Of a stretch of DNA of 64,000 nucleotides, positions 31,892 to 42,792 are shown one piece after another. Where the stretch lies: positions 868,001 through 932,000 of the forward strand of contig NZ_CP021323.1 in assembly GCF_002155145.1 (NCBI RefSeq), written 5' to 3'. Numbering within the stretch: the stretch's first letter is position 1; every line of letters begins with the position of its first letter. The translations under genes and the position numbers were made by a program. Below the pieces are notes generated by a model. It ran no database searches, was not told where the DNA came from, and was given only the letters and a program-made list of their open reading frames with translations. Origin of the DNA: Kushneria konosiri. GTDB taxonomy: Bacteria; Pseudomonadota; Gammaproteobacteria; Pseudomonadales; Halomonadaceae.

Positions 31892-32835
31892 GGCCGGTGC
31901 TCCTCTTCACGTGAGTCACGATGATGGTCATCGCCTTCACCGAAGACTTCCTCATCCGTGGGCTCTTCCTTCGGCCCCTTGGTGATGTAGTGGAAGAAAC
32001 CGGCAAATGCCGTGATCCCCAGAATGGCGGACATGATCGGCTTGGTGATGCCCTTCCAGGCACCGACGACCGGCGAAATGCGCGGATCTTTCGGCAGACC
32101 GTGATAGAGCCCGGGCTCGTCATGGTGATGCAGCACATACATGACGTGCGTGCCGCCCACACCTGCCGGATCATAAATCCCGGCCTGCTCGTAACCGCGC
32201 TCTTTCAGATCGTTTACGCGTTTCTCTGCGCGCGCCAGCATGTCCTGCTTGCTGCCAAACTCGATGCAGTTGGTCGGGCAGGCCTTGACGCAGGCCGGCT
32301 CCAGTCCAACATTGACGCGATCAGAGCACAGGGTGCACTTGTAAGACTTGCTGTCCTTTTCCGAAATGCGCGGAATATTGAACGGACAGCCAGTAATACA
32401 ATAGCCACAGCCGATGCAGTTGTTGGAATCAAAGTCCACGATGCCGTTGGCGTACTGCACGATCGCGCCGGGTGCCGGGCAGGCTTCAAGGCAACCCGGC
32501 TCGGCGCAGTGCATGCAGCCATCCTTGCGGATCAGCCACGACAGCTGCTTTTCGGCGCTGACGTCATTGCCGCCAACAACTTCCGTTTCCACTTCGCTAA
32601 AGCGCATCACCGTCCATGACTCGGCGGTGAGGTCCATGGGGTTGTCATACACCCCATGGCACTCGCCAACGTCATCACGCAGGTCATTCCACTCCATGCA
32701 GGCAACCTGGCAGGCCTTGCAACCGATGCACTTGGAGACATCGATCAGCTTGGCCACCTCCACCACGTTGTCGCGTGCCTGAGGTGCCGGCAGTGTCGTC
32801 GCGGAACGGGCAACGATATTTTGTGAGTTGATCAT
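31888..32835 (-). CDS. fdoH: Formate dehydrogenase iron-sulfur (beta) subunit
   Basis: Carries four [4Fe-4S] clusters from the catalytic subunit to the cytochrome. 315 residues: [11 protein letters not shown] near 36, [14 protein letters not shown] near 107, [13 protein letters not shown] near 140 and CTLCSDR plus ACVKACP near 165-185. One membrane anchor helix ([16 protein letters not shown]) near residue 275. Same order and spacing as E. coli fdnGHI/fdoGHI. Faces the periplasm when assembled with the Tat-exported alpha subunit. Confidence 0.95.
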   Translation of the reverse strand: MINSQNIVARSATTLPAPQARDNVVEVAKLIDVSKCIGCKACQVACMEWNDLRDDVGECHGVYDNPMDLTAESWTVMRFSEVETEVVGGNDVSAEKQLSWLIRKDGCMHCAEPGCLEACPAPGAIVQYANGIVDFDSNNCIGCGYCITGCPFNIPRISEKDSKSYKCTLCSDRVNVGLEPACVKACPTNCIEFGSKQDMLARAEKRVNDLKERGYEQAGIYDPAGVGGTHVMYVLHHHDEPGLYHGLPKDPRISPVVGAWKGITKPIMSAILGITAFAGFFHYITKGPKEEPTDEEVFGEGDDHHRDSREEEHRP

Positions 32836-32846
32836 GTGCCCTCCCC

Positions 32847-35800
32847 CTATGCCTTCTCGACCTTGACGATGAATGACTTGTATTCCGGTGTCTGGGTATT
32901 GGCATCACCCACGAAAGGCGTCAGAGCGTTGGCCAGATAGCCCTTCTTCGCCACGCCGGTGAAGCCCCAGTGAATCGGAATACCCACATGATGCACGTCG
33001 CGATCGCCGATACGCAGCGGCTGCAAACGCCTGGTGACCACCGCAACCGCCTTGATAAAGCCGCGGTTGGAAGACACCTTGACCCAGTCCCCCGCCACCA
33101 CACCGATTTCCTCGGCCAGCTGGTGGCCGATTTCCACGAACTGCTCCGGCTGCACGATCGCATTGAGGCGGGCGTGCTTGGTCCAGTAGTGGAAATGCTC
33201 GGTCAGACGATAGGTGGTTGCCGCATGCGGAAACTCCTGTCGTGTCCCCAGCTCCGCACGATCCTTGTCGAAGATACGACCCGCAGGATTGTTCCTCGCC
33301 AGCGGATTGTTCGGATGCAGCGGGTTGTTGTCGATCGGTGATTCATAGGGTTCGTAGTGTTCAGGGAACGGGCCATCCACCATGCTCTGCCCCCCGAAGA
33401 AGCTACCGCCACCGGACGGCTGCATGATGAACGGACCTACGCCCTTCGACGGTGCCGACGTCAGCGGGAAGTCAGGAACATCAGCCCCGATCCAGCGGCC
33501 CTGCTCGCTGCTCCACCATACGAACGCCTTCTCCTTGCCCCAGGGACGGCCCTGCGTATCGGCACTGGCACGGTTGTACAGCACGCGCCGGTTGGCCGGC
33601 CATGCCCATGCCCAGCCCAGCGTGTTGCCGGTCCCGTAGGGGTCGGAGTTATCACGCCGCGCCATCTGGTTACCGTCCTGCGTCCAGGCACCGGAGAATA
33701 TCCAGCAGCCGGAAGCCGTACGACCATCCGCTGTCATTTCGGAGAAACCCGACAACAGCTCGCCAGCACGACGCGTCACGTTGCCGTTGTCATCGGTCAG
33801 ATCGACCAGCGCACGCCCGTTGTACTCCTGCGCCAGCTCTTCCGAGGAAGGCGCTTCGGGAATGTCGTAATCCCAGTCCAGATTCAGAATCGGATCGGGG
33901 AAGGCACCACCCTCCTTGCGATAGAGATCACGAAGCCGGATGAACAGCTCACCCATGATGCGGGTATCCGGACGTGCCTCGCCAGGCCCTGGTGCTGCGG
34001 CCCAGTGCCACTGAAGCCAGCGGGCACTGTTGACGATCGAGCCGTCATCCTCGGCAAAGCAGGTCGTGGGCAGACGAATGACTTCGGTCTGGATCTGTGA
34101 GGAATCCACATCGTTGTATTCGCCATAGTTTTTCCAGAACTCGCTGGTTTCGGTGTTCAGCGGGTCCATGACGACCAGATACTTGAGCTTTGACAGTCCT
34201 TCCGTAACCTTCTGGCGATTCGGGAACGACGCCAGCGGGTTGAAGCCCTGGCAGAAGTAGCCGTTGATCTCGCCCTTGTACATGCGGTCGAAGGTATCAA
34301 GCACGTCATACAGCGGTCTTGAAAGCTTCGGCAGCCAGTCAAAGCACCAGTTGTTTTCCTGGGTGGCAGCATCGCCAAACCAGGATTTCATCAGGCTGAC
34401 ATGGAATTTCTCGTAGTTTTTCCAGTACGAGACCTCGCCTTCCAGAATCGGCTGCTTGGCGCGCTTTTTGATATAGGCGCCATAGTCCTGCTCGACGGCA
34501 TTGGCCAGCGACATGTAACCCGGCAAAAGCTGCGAAAGCAGACCCAGATCGGTCAGCCCCTGAATGTTGGAGTGACCACGCAGGGCGTTGACGCCGCCGC
34601 CCGGCATTCCCATGTTGCCCAGCAGCAGCTGAACCATGGCAGCCGTACGAATGATCTGAGACCCGATCGAGTGCTGCGTCCAGCCAAGTGCATACAAAAT
34701 CGTCATGGTCTGATGCGGCACGGCCATCTTGCCGATTTCCGACCAGATATGTTCGATGTGCTCCCTGGGCATGCCACAGATGCCAGACACCGTATCGATG
34801 TCGTAGCGGCTGTAGTGCTCGCGCATCAACTGATAGACGCACCTCGGGTGCTGAAGCGACATGTCGCGTATGGCCATGCCATCATCGCCCAGCTCATACA
34901 TCCAGGACGACTTGTCGTCGTAGGCCTTCTTGTCAGGGTTGTAGCCGGTAAAGATACCGTCTTCGAAACCAAAGTCTTCACGCACCAACAGCGAGGCATC
35001 GGTGTAGTTGAGGACATACTCATGCTGAATCTGATTGGTCGTGATCAGGTAATGGATCAGACCACCCAGAAACGTAATGTCGGTTCCGGTACGGATAAAG
35101 GCCTTGTAGTCAGCGACCGCGCAGGTACGGGTGTACCGCGGATCGATGCAGATCAGCTTGGCCTTGTTGTGCTCAATGGCTTCGGTGACCCAGCGGAAAC
35201 CCACAGGGTGAGCCTCGGCAGAGTTGCCGCCCATTGAAAGAATCAGATTGGCATTGCGGATGTCGACCCAGTGATTGGTCATCGCACCGCGACCGAATGT
35301 TGGGGCAAGACCTGCCACCGTCGGTCCGTGTCAGACGCGCGCCTGGTTGTCGAACGCTACCATGCCAAGGTTTCGTACCACCTTGTGGGTGATGTAGCCG
35401 GCTTCATTGGACGATCCCGAAGCGGCCAGAAAGCCGGTCGTGGTCCAGTGATTGACCGTATTGCCCTTGTCATCACGCTCGACAAAGTTGGCATCACGAT
35501 CATTTTTGATATGACGCGCGATCTTGTCGAGCGCCTCATCCCAGCTGACACGCTTCCACTCGCTGGAGCCCGGCGCGCGCACCTGAGGATATTCAAGGCG
35601 CCCTTCGCTGCGTACGAAGTCCAGAAGTCCGGACCCCTTCGGGCACAGGGAACCGCGAGAGACCGGATGATCCGGGTCGCCCTCGATATGAAAGACTTCC
35701 TGATGAACATTCTTGGAGCCATCACCATGGCTGTAAATCAGGATGCCGCAGCCTACCGAGCAATACGTACAGTTATTGCGGGTTTCCTTGGCGTGCGTCA

Positions 35801-35924
35801 GCTTGAACTGACGCACGGACGCTTCAGCCGATTCCGGGGCAAACCCCATCATCGCCATGCTGGATGAGGCCACACCGGCCGCCCCCAGCTTGAAGAACTG
35901 TCTTCGGGTTACATTAACCGTCAT
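32847..35924 (-). CDS. fdoG: Formate dehydrogenase alpha subunit, selenocysteine-containing (UGA at 35331-35333 read as Sec)
   Basis: Molybdenum (bis-MGD) catalytic subunit that oxidises formate to CO2 in the periplasm. Read through one in-frame TGA it is 1,025 residues (E. coli FdnG 1,015). The two open parts are in the same frame, and the junction reads AFDNQARV[18 protein letters not shown], the FdnG/FdoG active site, so the UGA at codon 198 is selenocysteine and not a mutation. Tat signal TRRQFFKLG lies at residues 6-14; the first cluster has [15 protein letters not shown]-type hairpin follows the UGA, and selA, selB, selC and selD are all nearby. First gene of fdoGHI-fdhE. I cannot separate FdoG from FdnG subtype. 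Confidence 0.95.
35301..35333 (-). promoter_or_regulatory. Bacterial SECIS element in fdoG
   Basis: Directly after the UGA the mRNA can fold a hairpin: GGCA (35316-35313), loop GGTCT, then TGCC (35307-35304), extended by one more G-C across a mismatch. The GGTCT loop is the same as the SelB-recognised apical loop of E. coli fdhF/fdnG, at the same distance from the UGA. Confidence 0.8.
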
Positions 35925-36276
35925 GGGTCAATCTCCTCGTCGCCTGCCGATGTACCGGCCGTCAGGGCGGGCAGGCGTCATGCTTGAACATTGGCTATAC
36001 GCCAACGTGACCAGTCACTGTTTATCGGCATGACCTCACCGATTATTAATACTTCCCATAGCTGGGATAACTTTTATCAGGCGATACAAAAAGAAGGGAT
36101 AGGGAAATGGTCGTGCGGCCGGCGTCATGAAGACAAAATGCCGCATACGCCGATTCTCGAAGAGATTGTACGTTTTGTCATCATCTGGTTTCAAAAGTAA
36201 ACGTCACATTTTTTTCAATAATTTAAAAACCCATCAGATTCATGGCGTTAATAAAAAATGCCGCATTAATTTTATT
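35925..36276 (-). other. A/T-rich intergenic region upstream of the fdo operon
   Basis: About 350 bases without a convincing gene, between fdoG and the 36277 phosphoesterase gene. It is clearly more A/T-rich than the flanks, especially 36000-36290 (runs such as AAAAAGAAGG and TTTTTTTCAATAATT). It should hold the fdo promoter and its regulators; I found no clear FNR, NarL or sigma-54 site by eye. A 69-codon plus-strand frame at 35991-36200 has no recognisable features. Confidence 0.5.
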
Positions 36277-37122
36277 TTAATCGGAAGCCGATTCCGCCTC
36301 ATCATCTGCCAGCCAGTCTTCTGTGTCGGTTTTTTCGCGATGGCCGGAGGGCGGTCTGGGATCATCCACCAGCGTCTTGTTTTGCCAGTCCACCAGACGC
36401 AATCGACCGTCAAACTCTTCCACCAGAGCCGTACAGTTTTCGACCCAGTCGCCATCATTACAGTACACGAAACCTTCGCATTCGCCGAAAAAGGGAATGT
36501 GGATATGGCCACCGATGTAGCCATCCACCTCTTCACGCCGCACGCGTGCCAGCGCCGATTGTCGAAAGGCACCGGCAAAGTGTTTGACATTGCTCGAGCG
36601 ACGCTTGAGTGCCGCTGACAGCGACCAGTACGGGCGCCCCATGCGGCGACGCGCCTGCACGGTCCAGCGATTGGTGCGCCGCATGGTATGCAGCGCCATC
36701 TCCCCGACCACCAGCTTCCACTGCGGCGCCTTGAAGTGGCCATCAAATTCATCTCCGTGACTGACCAGCAGCCGCCGGCCGTCCTTTGTGACATGAATGG
36801 CGTCACGCCGGATCTCGATGCTGCGAAAGGTTTCGCCACAGAAAGTGCGAAAGGCAGAGTCGTGATTGCCGGGGATATAGATGACCTCGCAGCCGGTGCG
36901 GGCCAGCCGCAGAATATGGCGAACCAGCCGCTGCTGGTGGCTGTCCAGTACCGAGATGGCCCGACGCTTCATGGCGATCAGATCAAAGACATCGCCCACC
37001 AGATAAAGTCGCTCGGGGCGCACCAGCTGCATCAGGTTCAGCAACAGTTGCGCCTGAGCATCCGGCGTTCCCAGATGAAGATCGGATACAAACAGGGTAC
37101 GTGCATTGGGCCTTCGGGCCAT
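36277..37122 (-). CDS. LpxH-like metallophosphoesterase (UDP-2,3-diacylglucosamine diphosphatase family)
   Basis: 281-residue calcineurin-fold phosphoesterase. Metal motifs: SDLHLG near residue 13, GDVFDL near 43, GNHDSAF near 86, VSHGDEFDG near 120, and GGHIHIP near 205. This longer type with RRTNRWTVQARRR in mid-protein is annotated in many genomes as an LpxH-family enzyme, but it differs from the short E. coli LpxH and may act on another phospho-substrate. ATG 37122 is preceded by GGAGGATCC. Monocistronic. Confidence 0.82.
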   Translation of the reverse strand: MARRPNARTLFVSDLHLGTPDAQAQLLLNLMQLVRPERLYLVGDVFDLIAMKRRAISVLDSHQQRLVRHILRLARTGCEVIYIPGNHDSAFRTFCGETFRSIEIRRDAIHVTKDGRRLLVSHGDEFDGHFKAPQWKLVVGEMALHTMRRTNRWTVQARRRMGRPYWSLSAALKRRSSNVKHFAGAFRQSALARVRREEVDGYIGGHIHIPFFGECEGFVYCNDGDWVENCTALVEEFDGRLRLVDWQNKTLVDDPRPPSGHREKTDTEDWLADDEAESASD

Positions 37123-37299
37123 CGGATCCTCCAGGACAGTCTCGATGACGCATGACCTGCGTCACGTTAAACACCTTCAATGACAGACAATTATCGACAT
37201 AACATCAGGATACGTCGAATTGCCGCATCCCGGCCCCTTATGGACTGGCTATGCTGTCAGGGCAGGACAGGCCAACTACCCCCTTAAAGGAGACCTTCG

Positions 37300-38424
37300 A
37301 TGTCAGCTCCCAACGAGAAAGTCTTTATCAGCCCCGGCCGCTATGTCCAGGGCGCCAACACACTCTCCCGCGCTGGCCACTACGTCTCCCAGCTGGGTCA
37401 GCAGGCGCTGGTCATTGCTGACGATTTCGTCTGGAAAATGGCAGGCCAGGCATTGAGTGACAGCCTCAAGGGCAGTGATATTCGCTTTGAGCGTGCCATT
37501 TTTGAGGGCGAATCTTCCACCGCCGAGATCGATCGACTGATCAAGCAGGGCGAGACCTTCAAGGCCGATGTGGTCATCGGGTTTGGCGGCGGCAAGACCC
37601 TTGATACTGCCAAGGGCGTCGCAGACAGAATGCAGGCGGCCTGCGCCGTACTGCCAACCACCGCCTCGACGGATGCACCAACCAGCGCGCTGTCAGTGAT
37701 CTACAGCGATGAAGGCGAATTCGAATCCTATCGCTTTTATAACAAGAATCCCGATCTGGTGCTGGTCGATACCGCCATCATCGTCAACGCGCCCCCGCGT
37801 TTTCTGGCCTCCGGCATCGCCGATGCGCTGGCCACCTGGGTCGAGGCCCGGGCCGCCATTCGCGCCAGCGCCACCAATATGGCCGGCGGTCAGGCCACCA
37901 TTCTGGGTCAGACCATCGGCGAAAAATGCGAAGAAGTGCTTTTCGATCACGCCCTGCTGGCCTATCAGGCCAACCAGGCCGGGATCGTCACACCTGCCTT
38001 CGAGGCGGTGGTCGAGGCCAATACGCTTCTCAGCGGACTGGGCTTTGAAAGCGGCGGGCTGGCTGGCGCCCATGCCATTCATAACGGCTTTACCGCCCTT
38101 CACGGCGACATCCATGAGCTCACGCACGGTGAGAAGGTCGCCTATGGCACCGTCGCACAGCTGATTCTGGACCAGACGCCTCAGGCCGAACTGGAAGAGT
38201 ATCTGGATCTCTATCTCGCTCTGGGACTGCCGGTCACGCTTGAAGCCCTCAAGCTCAAGGACGTCAGCGACGAAGATCTGTATCGCGTGGCCGAAGCCGC
38301 GCTCAAGGAAGGCGAATCAATTCACAATCTGGCCTACACCCTCACACCCGATCAGGTCGTGTACGCCATCAAGGCGGTCGATGTTCATGCGCGCGCCTAC
38401 ATGGAAAAGCTTGGCTGGGAATAA
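37300..38424 (+). CDS. gldA: Glycerol dehydrogenase GldA
   Basis: NAD+- and zinc-dependent oxidation of glycerol to dihydroxyacetone, cytosolic. 374 residues: NAD-binding [13 protein letters not shown] near 94, [10 protein letters not shown] near 120, zinc ligands Asp in [10 protein letters not shown] near 171 and two His in [11 protein letters not shown] and [14 protein letters not shown] near 256 and 274. The start has AAAGGAGA upstream. Monocistronic, followed by a strong terminator. A dihydroxyacetone-kinase-like gene lies 23 kb away at 61033, but in another context. Confidence 0.93.
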   Translation: MSAPNEKVFISPGRYVQGANTLSRAGHYVSQLGQQALVIADDFVWKMAGQALSDSLKGSDIRFERAIFEGESSTAEIDRLIKQGETFKADVVIGFGGGKTLDTAKGVADRMQAACAVLPTTASTDAPTSALSVIYSDEGEFESYRFYNKNPDLVLVDTAIIVNAPPRFLASGIADALATWVEARAAIRASATNMAGGQATILGQTIGEKCEEVLFDHALLAYQANQAGIVTPAFEAVVEANTLLSGLGFESGGLAGAHAIHNGFTALHGDIHELTHGEKVAYGTVAQLILDQTPQAELEEYLDLYLALGLPVTLEALKLKDVSDEDLYRVAEAALKEGESIHNLAYTLTPDQVVYAIKAVDVHARAYMEKLGWE

Positions 38425-38441
38425 CCTCTCCTGTTTCGGAC

Positions 38442-38465
38442 AAGGGCCGCTCAGCGGCCCTTTTT
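38442..38465 (+). terminator. Terminator of gldA
   Basis: Stem AGGGCCG/CGGCCCT around CTCAG, followed by TTTTT (38461-38465), 17 bases after the gldA stop. Confidence 0.88.
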
Positions 38466-38569
38466 CATGGCGAGTACTCGTTGCCTTCGCCGACGAAAAA
38501 GGCCTGGCATCACTATGCTGACAGCAGCCCCTCTCTCCTTTCATGTGACCGGACCGGAAGCCGAGACTC

Positions 38570-40282
38570 ATGCAAAATGCCGATATAGCCCGTATCCTCA
38601 ACCGCCTGGCGAACATGCTGGACATTGAAGGCGCCAACGCCTTTCGCGTTCACGCCTATCGCAGTGCCGCACAGACCATCGAATCCCATCCTCGTGCCCT
38701 GCAGGAGATGGTGACTCATGACGCGCCACTGACCGAACTGGACGGTATTGGCCGCGACCTGGCCGAAAAGATCACCGAGCTGATCAACACGGGCCGTCTT
38801 ACGGTGCTTGAAGAGGCTGAAAAACGCCTGCCGTCCGGACTTTTACAGCTTTTGCGGGTCAGCCAGCTGGGGCCTCGACGTATACGTCAGCTTCATGAGG
38901 CACTGGGCATCGACAGCCTCGAGACATTGAAAAAGGCAGCCCGTGATGGCCGTATCCGCGCACTCGAAGGGTTTGGTGAAAAAACCGAGGCCGGCATCCT
39001 CAAGGAAGCTGAACGTCTCAACGATGCCCCGCCACGGACGCGACTTGATGAAGCCCATCGGGCCGCCGACGACCTGATCGCCTGGCTTGAACACGCAAAG
39101 AGCGCCCAGCGCCTCAGCGCGGCCGGCAGCCTGCGACGCGGGCGCGAGACGGTTGGCGACCTTGATATTCTGGTCAGCAGCGAGGATGGCCCGGCCATCA
39201 TGGCACATCTGATGGCCTACCCGGAGATTGCCGAAACCGTCTCTCACGGCAAGACAAAATCCACCCTTCGTCTTCACTCGGGTCTACAGGTGGATGTCCG
39301 TGTGGTGGGTGATGAAAGCTTTGGTGCAGCCCTTTACTATTTTACCGGTTCTCGGGCACACAACATTGCCACTCGCAAAATGGCCACCGACCGCGGGCTC
39401 AGGATCAACGAATACGGCGTCTACAAGGGAAAACAGCAGCTGGCAGGCCGCACTGAAGAAGAGGTGCTGGCACAGATCGATTTACCCTGGATACCGCCCG
39501 AGCTGAGGGAAAATCGCGGCGAAATCGAGGCCGCCCTTGAAGGCACCCTGCCCGAGCTTGTCACCCTTGATGATATTCGCGGTGACCTGCACATGCACAC
39601 CACGGCTTCGGATGGCAAGGCAAGCCTTGAAGACATGGCCCGTGCCGCCAAAAGGCGCGGCTATCGCTATATCGCCGTTACCGATCACTCACAGCGTCTG
39701 GCCATGGCCAACGGCCTGGATGCCAGACGCCTGCGCGAGCAGATGACCGAGATCGACGCGCTCAATGAACGGCTGAAAAACTTCACCGTTCTCAAGGGTA
39801 ACGAGGTCGATATTCTGGAAGATGGTTCGCTCGACCTTCCCGATGATGTGCTCAAGGCACTCGACGTCTGCGTATTCTCGATCCATTCCAGGTTCGACCT
39901 GTCACGGGAAAAACAGACAGCGCGTATCCTGCGCGCCATGGATAATCCATACGTTAATATTCTGGCCCACCCTACCGGTCGCATCATCAACGGCCGCGAG
40001 GGTTATGACGTCGATATGGAAGCCGTGCTGCACGGGGCAAAAGCGCGCGGCGTCTTTCTCGAGATCAACGCCCAGCCCGCCCGACTGGATCTCGCCGACC
40101 ACTGGGCTCGCATGGCGCGCGACATTGGCGTGATGCTGGCCATCAATACCGATGCGCACGCCACCGAGCAGCTGGGTCACATGGCGCTGGGCGTAACGCA
40201 GGCCCGCCGAGGCGGGCTGGAACGACAGGACGTGCTCAATACCCGCACCGTCACACAGCTCAGGAAACTGATGAAACGCTAA
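38570..40282 (+). CDS. polX: DNA polymerase X family protein with C-terminal PHP nuclease domain (PolX)
   Basis: Probable gap-filling repair polymerase with attached 3'-5' exonuclease/AP-endonuclease-type PHP domain. 570 residues. N-terminal 8-kDa domain with helix-hairpin-helix segments (LDGIGRDLAEKI; LEGFGEKTEAGI), then nucleotidyltransferase GSLRRGRETVGDLDILV near 183 and YFTGSRAHN near 260. PHP motifs: DLHMHTTASDGK near 340, VTDHS, GNEVDI, HPTGR, INTDAH. All metal residues look intact. Bacillus and Thermus PolX are the characterised relatives; the family is patchy in gammaproteobacteria. Confidence 0.93.
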   Translation: MQNADIARILNRLANMLDIEGANAFRVHAYRSAAQTIESHPRALQEMVTHDAPLTELDGIGRDLAEKITELINTGRLTVLEEAEKRLPSGLLQLLRVSQLGPRRIRQLHEALGIDSLETLKKAARDGRIRALEGFGEKTEAGILKEAERLNDAPPRTRLDEAHRAADDLIAWLEHAKSAQRLSAAGSLRRGRETVGDLDILVSSEDGPAIMAHLMAYPEIAETVSHGKTKSTLRLHSGLQVDVRVVGDESFGAALYYFTGSRAHNIATRKMATDRGLRINEYGVYKGKQQLAGRTEEEVLAQIDLPWIPPELRENRGEIEAALEGTLPELVTLDDIRGDLHMHTTASDGKASLEDMARAAKRRGYRYIAVTDHSQRLAMANGLDARRLREQMTEIDALNERLKNFTVLKGNEVDILEDGSLDLPDDVLKALDVCVFSIHSRFDLSREKQTARILRAMDNPYVNILAHPTGRIINGREGYDVDMEAVLHGAKARGVFLEINAQPARLDLADHWARMARDIGVMLAINTDAHATEQLGHMALGVTQARRGGLERQDVLNTRTVTQLRKLMKR

Positions 40283-40298
40283 AGCGCCTGCCTGGCGT

Positions 40299-40895
40299 TC
40301 AGGCTGCGCCCAACATCAAAAACGCTCCACCCCCGGCAATCACGGCACCGCTGACATGCTGCACCCAACGCCCGGCCTGACCGCGGGCAACGGCCAGTGC
40401 CATCAATACACCCAGCCCGTGCAGAGCCGCGGTGGAGAGCATGAATCCGGCAAGATAAGCACCCGCATGACCGCTGGCTTCGGTCGCATGCGCGTGCCCA
40501 TGCAATACGGCAAAAAGCCCGATGCACAGCAGAGAGGCGCGGGTCAGCATGACAGACTGCTGCTGGCCACCGGTCAGGGTCAGCAGACCAAAAACAACCA
40601 CGGAGAGCACGATGCCGGTCTCCACCAGCGGAAGGTGGATGCCTGCCCAGCCCAGAAGCGCGCCACTGCCCATGGCCGCCATGAACGTCAGGGGAGCAAC
40701 CAGCACACGGCGCGGCATGACAAATCCGGCCCAGAGCCCTACTGCGACCATGGCCAGCAGATGATCCATTCCGGTCAGCGGATGCAAAAGCCCCGCCATC
40801 AGGCCCGAGCCATGTTCGTGACCAGGATGTGCCATGGCCGGCAGTGACAGCAGCATCAGCGGGCCTGTCAGTGCGAAGGCCTGAGGGAAGCGCAT
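40299..40895 (-). CDS. HupE/UreJ family membrane protein
   Basis: 198-residue probable nickel (or other metal) permease. Signal-like N-terminus ending PAMAHPGHEHG, then HPLTGMDHLLAMVAVGLWAG, the family motif with His and Asp in helix 1, and about six membrane helices in all (LLCIGLFAVLHGHAHATEA is the second His-rich segment). ATG 40895 (MRFPQAFAL) follows AGAGG. HupE/UreJ usually accompany [NiFe]-hydrogenase or urease genes; none is in this window. Its stop is 17 bases from the convergent polX stop. Confidence 0.85.
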   Translation of the reverse strand: MRFPQAFALTGPLMLLSLPAMAHPGHEHGSGLMAGLLHPLTGMDHLLAMVAVGLWAGFVMPRRVLVAPLTFMAAMGSGALLGWAGIHLPLVETGIVLSVVVFGLLTLTGGQQQSVMLTRASLLCIGLFAVLHGHAHATEASGHAGAYLAGFMLSTAALHGLGVLMALAVARGQAGRWVQHVSGAVIAGGGAFLMLGAA

Positions 40896-41063
40896 ACGGT
40901 GATCCTCTAAAGGTTGATTCAAATGCCAGACCTGTTGCGGGACAGACCATGACCGTTGGCAGACCGGTCATTATGTCGTACTTGTCCGTCAGGCCCAGCC
41001 CGCTACGACCAAGGGCTAACGCCATGCCCTGCCTGTCACCCACACAACGCTTCCTGCGAACAT

Positions 41064-41101
41064 AAAAAACGCCCCGAGGCTCGCTCAAGCGGCCTCGGGG
41101 C
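41064..41101 (-). terminator. Terminator of ahcY
   Basis: A 10-bp perfect stem GCCCCGAGGC/GCCTCGGGGC (41071-41080, 41092-41101), followed on the minus strand by a G then six Ts. Confidence 0.88.
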
Positions 41102-41146
41102 ATTCATGGTCTGGATCGAACCGACCCTGAAGGGCCGGTCAATCAC

Positions 41147-42550
<1,404 letters not shown>

Positions 42551-42569
42551 GAAATAATACTCCTGGCAG

Positions 42570-42650
42570 ATAGCGGGCGCCGTTGAATCCGGGGTATCCA
42601 GCTCGAGCCTCGCAGAAATCCTCCTCCTGCTGCAGCGCCCCTCGAGTGGA
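42570..42650 (-). promoter_or_regulatory. S-adenosylhomocysteine (SAH) riboswitch upstream of ahcY
   Basis: The minus-strand leader has the SAH-element plan: CTCGAGGGGCGCTGCAGCAG (42646-42627), then CTGCGAGGCTCGAG, then AACGGCGCCCGC (42584-42573). CTCGAG at both ends forms P1, GCAG/CTGC forms P2, and GGGCGC can pair with GCGCCC as the P4 pseudoknot. It sits about 20 bases before the ribosome site of ahcY, the classic target, where SAH binding switches the gene on. Confidence 0.88.
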
Positions 42651-42792
42651 CATGGCACCTCACAACAGGGTGAGGCAAAAAATCTGGTGCAAATTATAGC
42701 GGGCTGGCGCCTTGAATGGTCAACACTGAACGCAAAAGCCGCCAGACTCGCTCATGTTATCGGCACACAGGCGTGAAACAAGAGGCCTGAGA

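Noticed and set aside
32847-35924. fdoG as a pseudogene split by a stop codon
   Set aside because: The stop is UGA at the family Sec site, with a SECIS-type hairpin and all sel genes present.
35991-36200. 69-codon plus-strand frame in the A/T-rich gap
   Set aside because: No recognisable motif, weak ribosome site and a composition expected from A/T-rich non-coding DNA.
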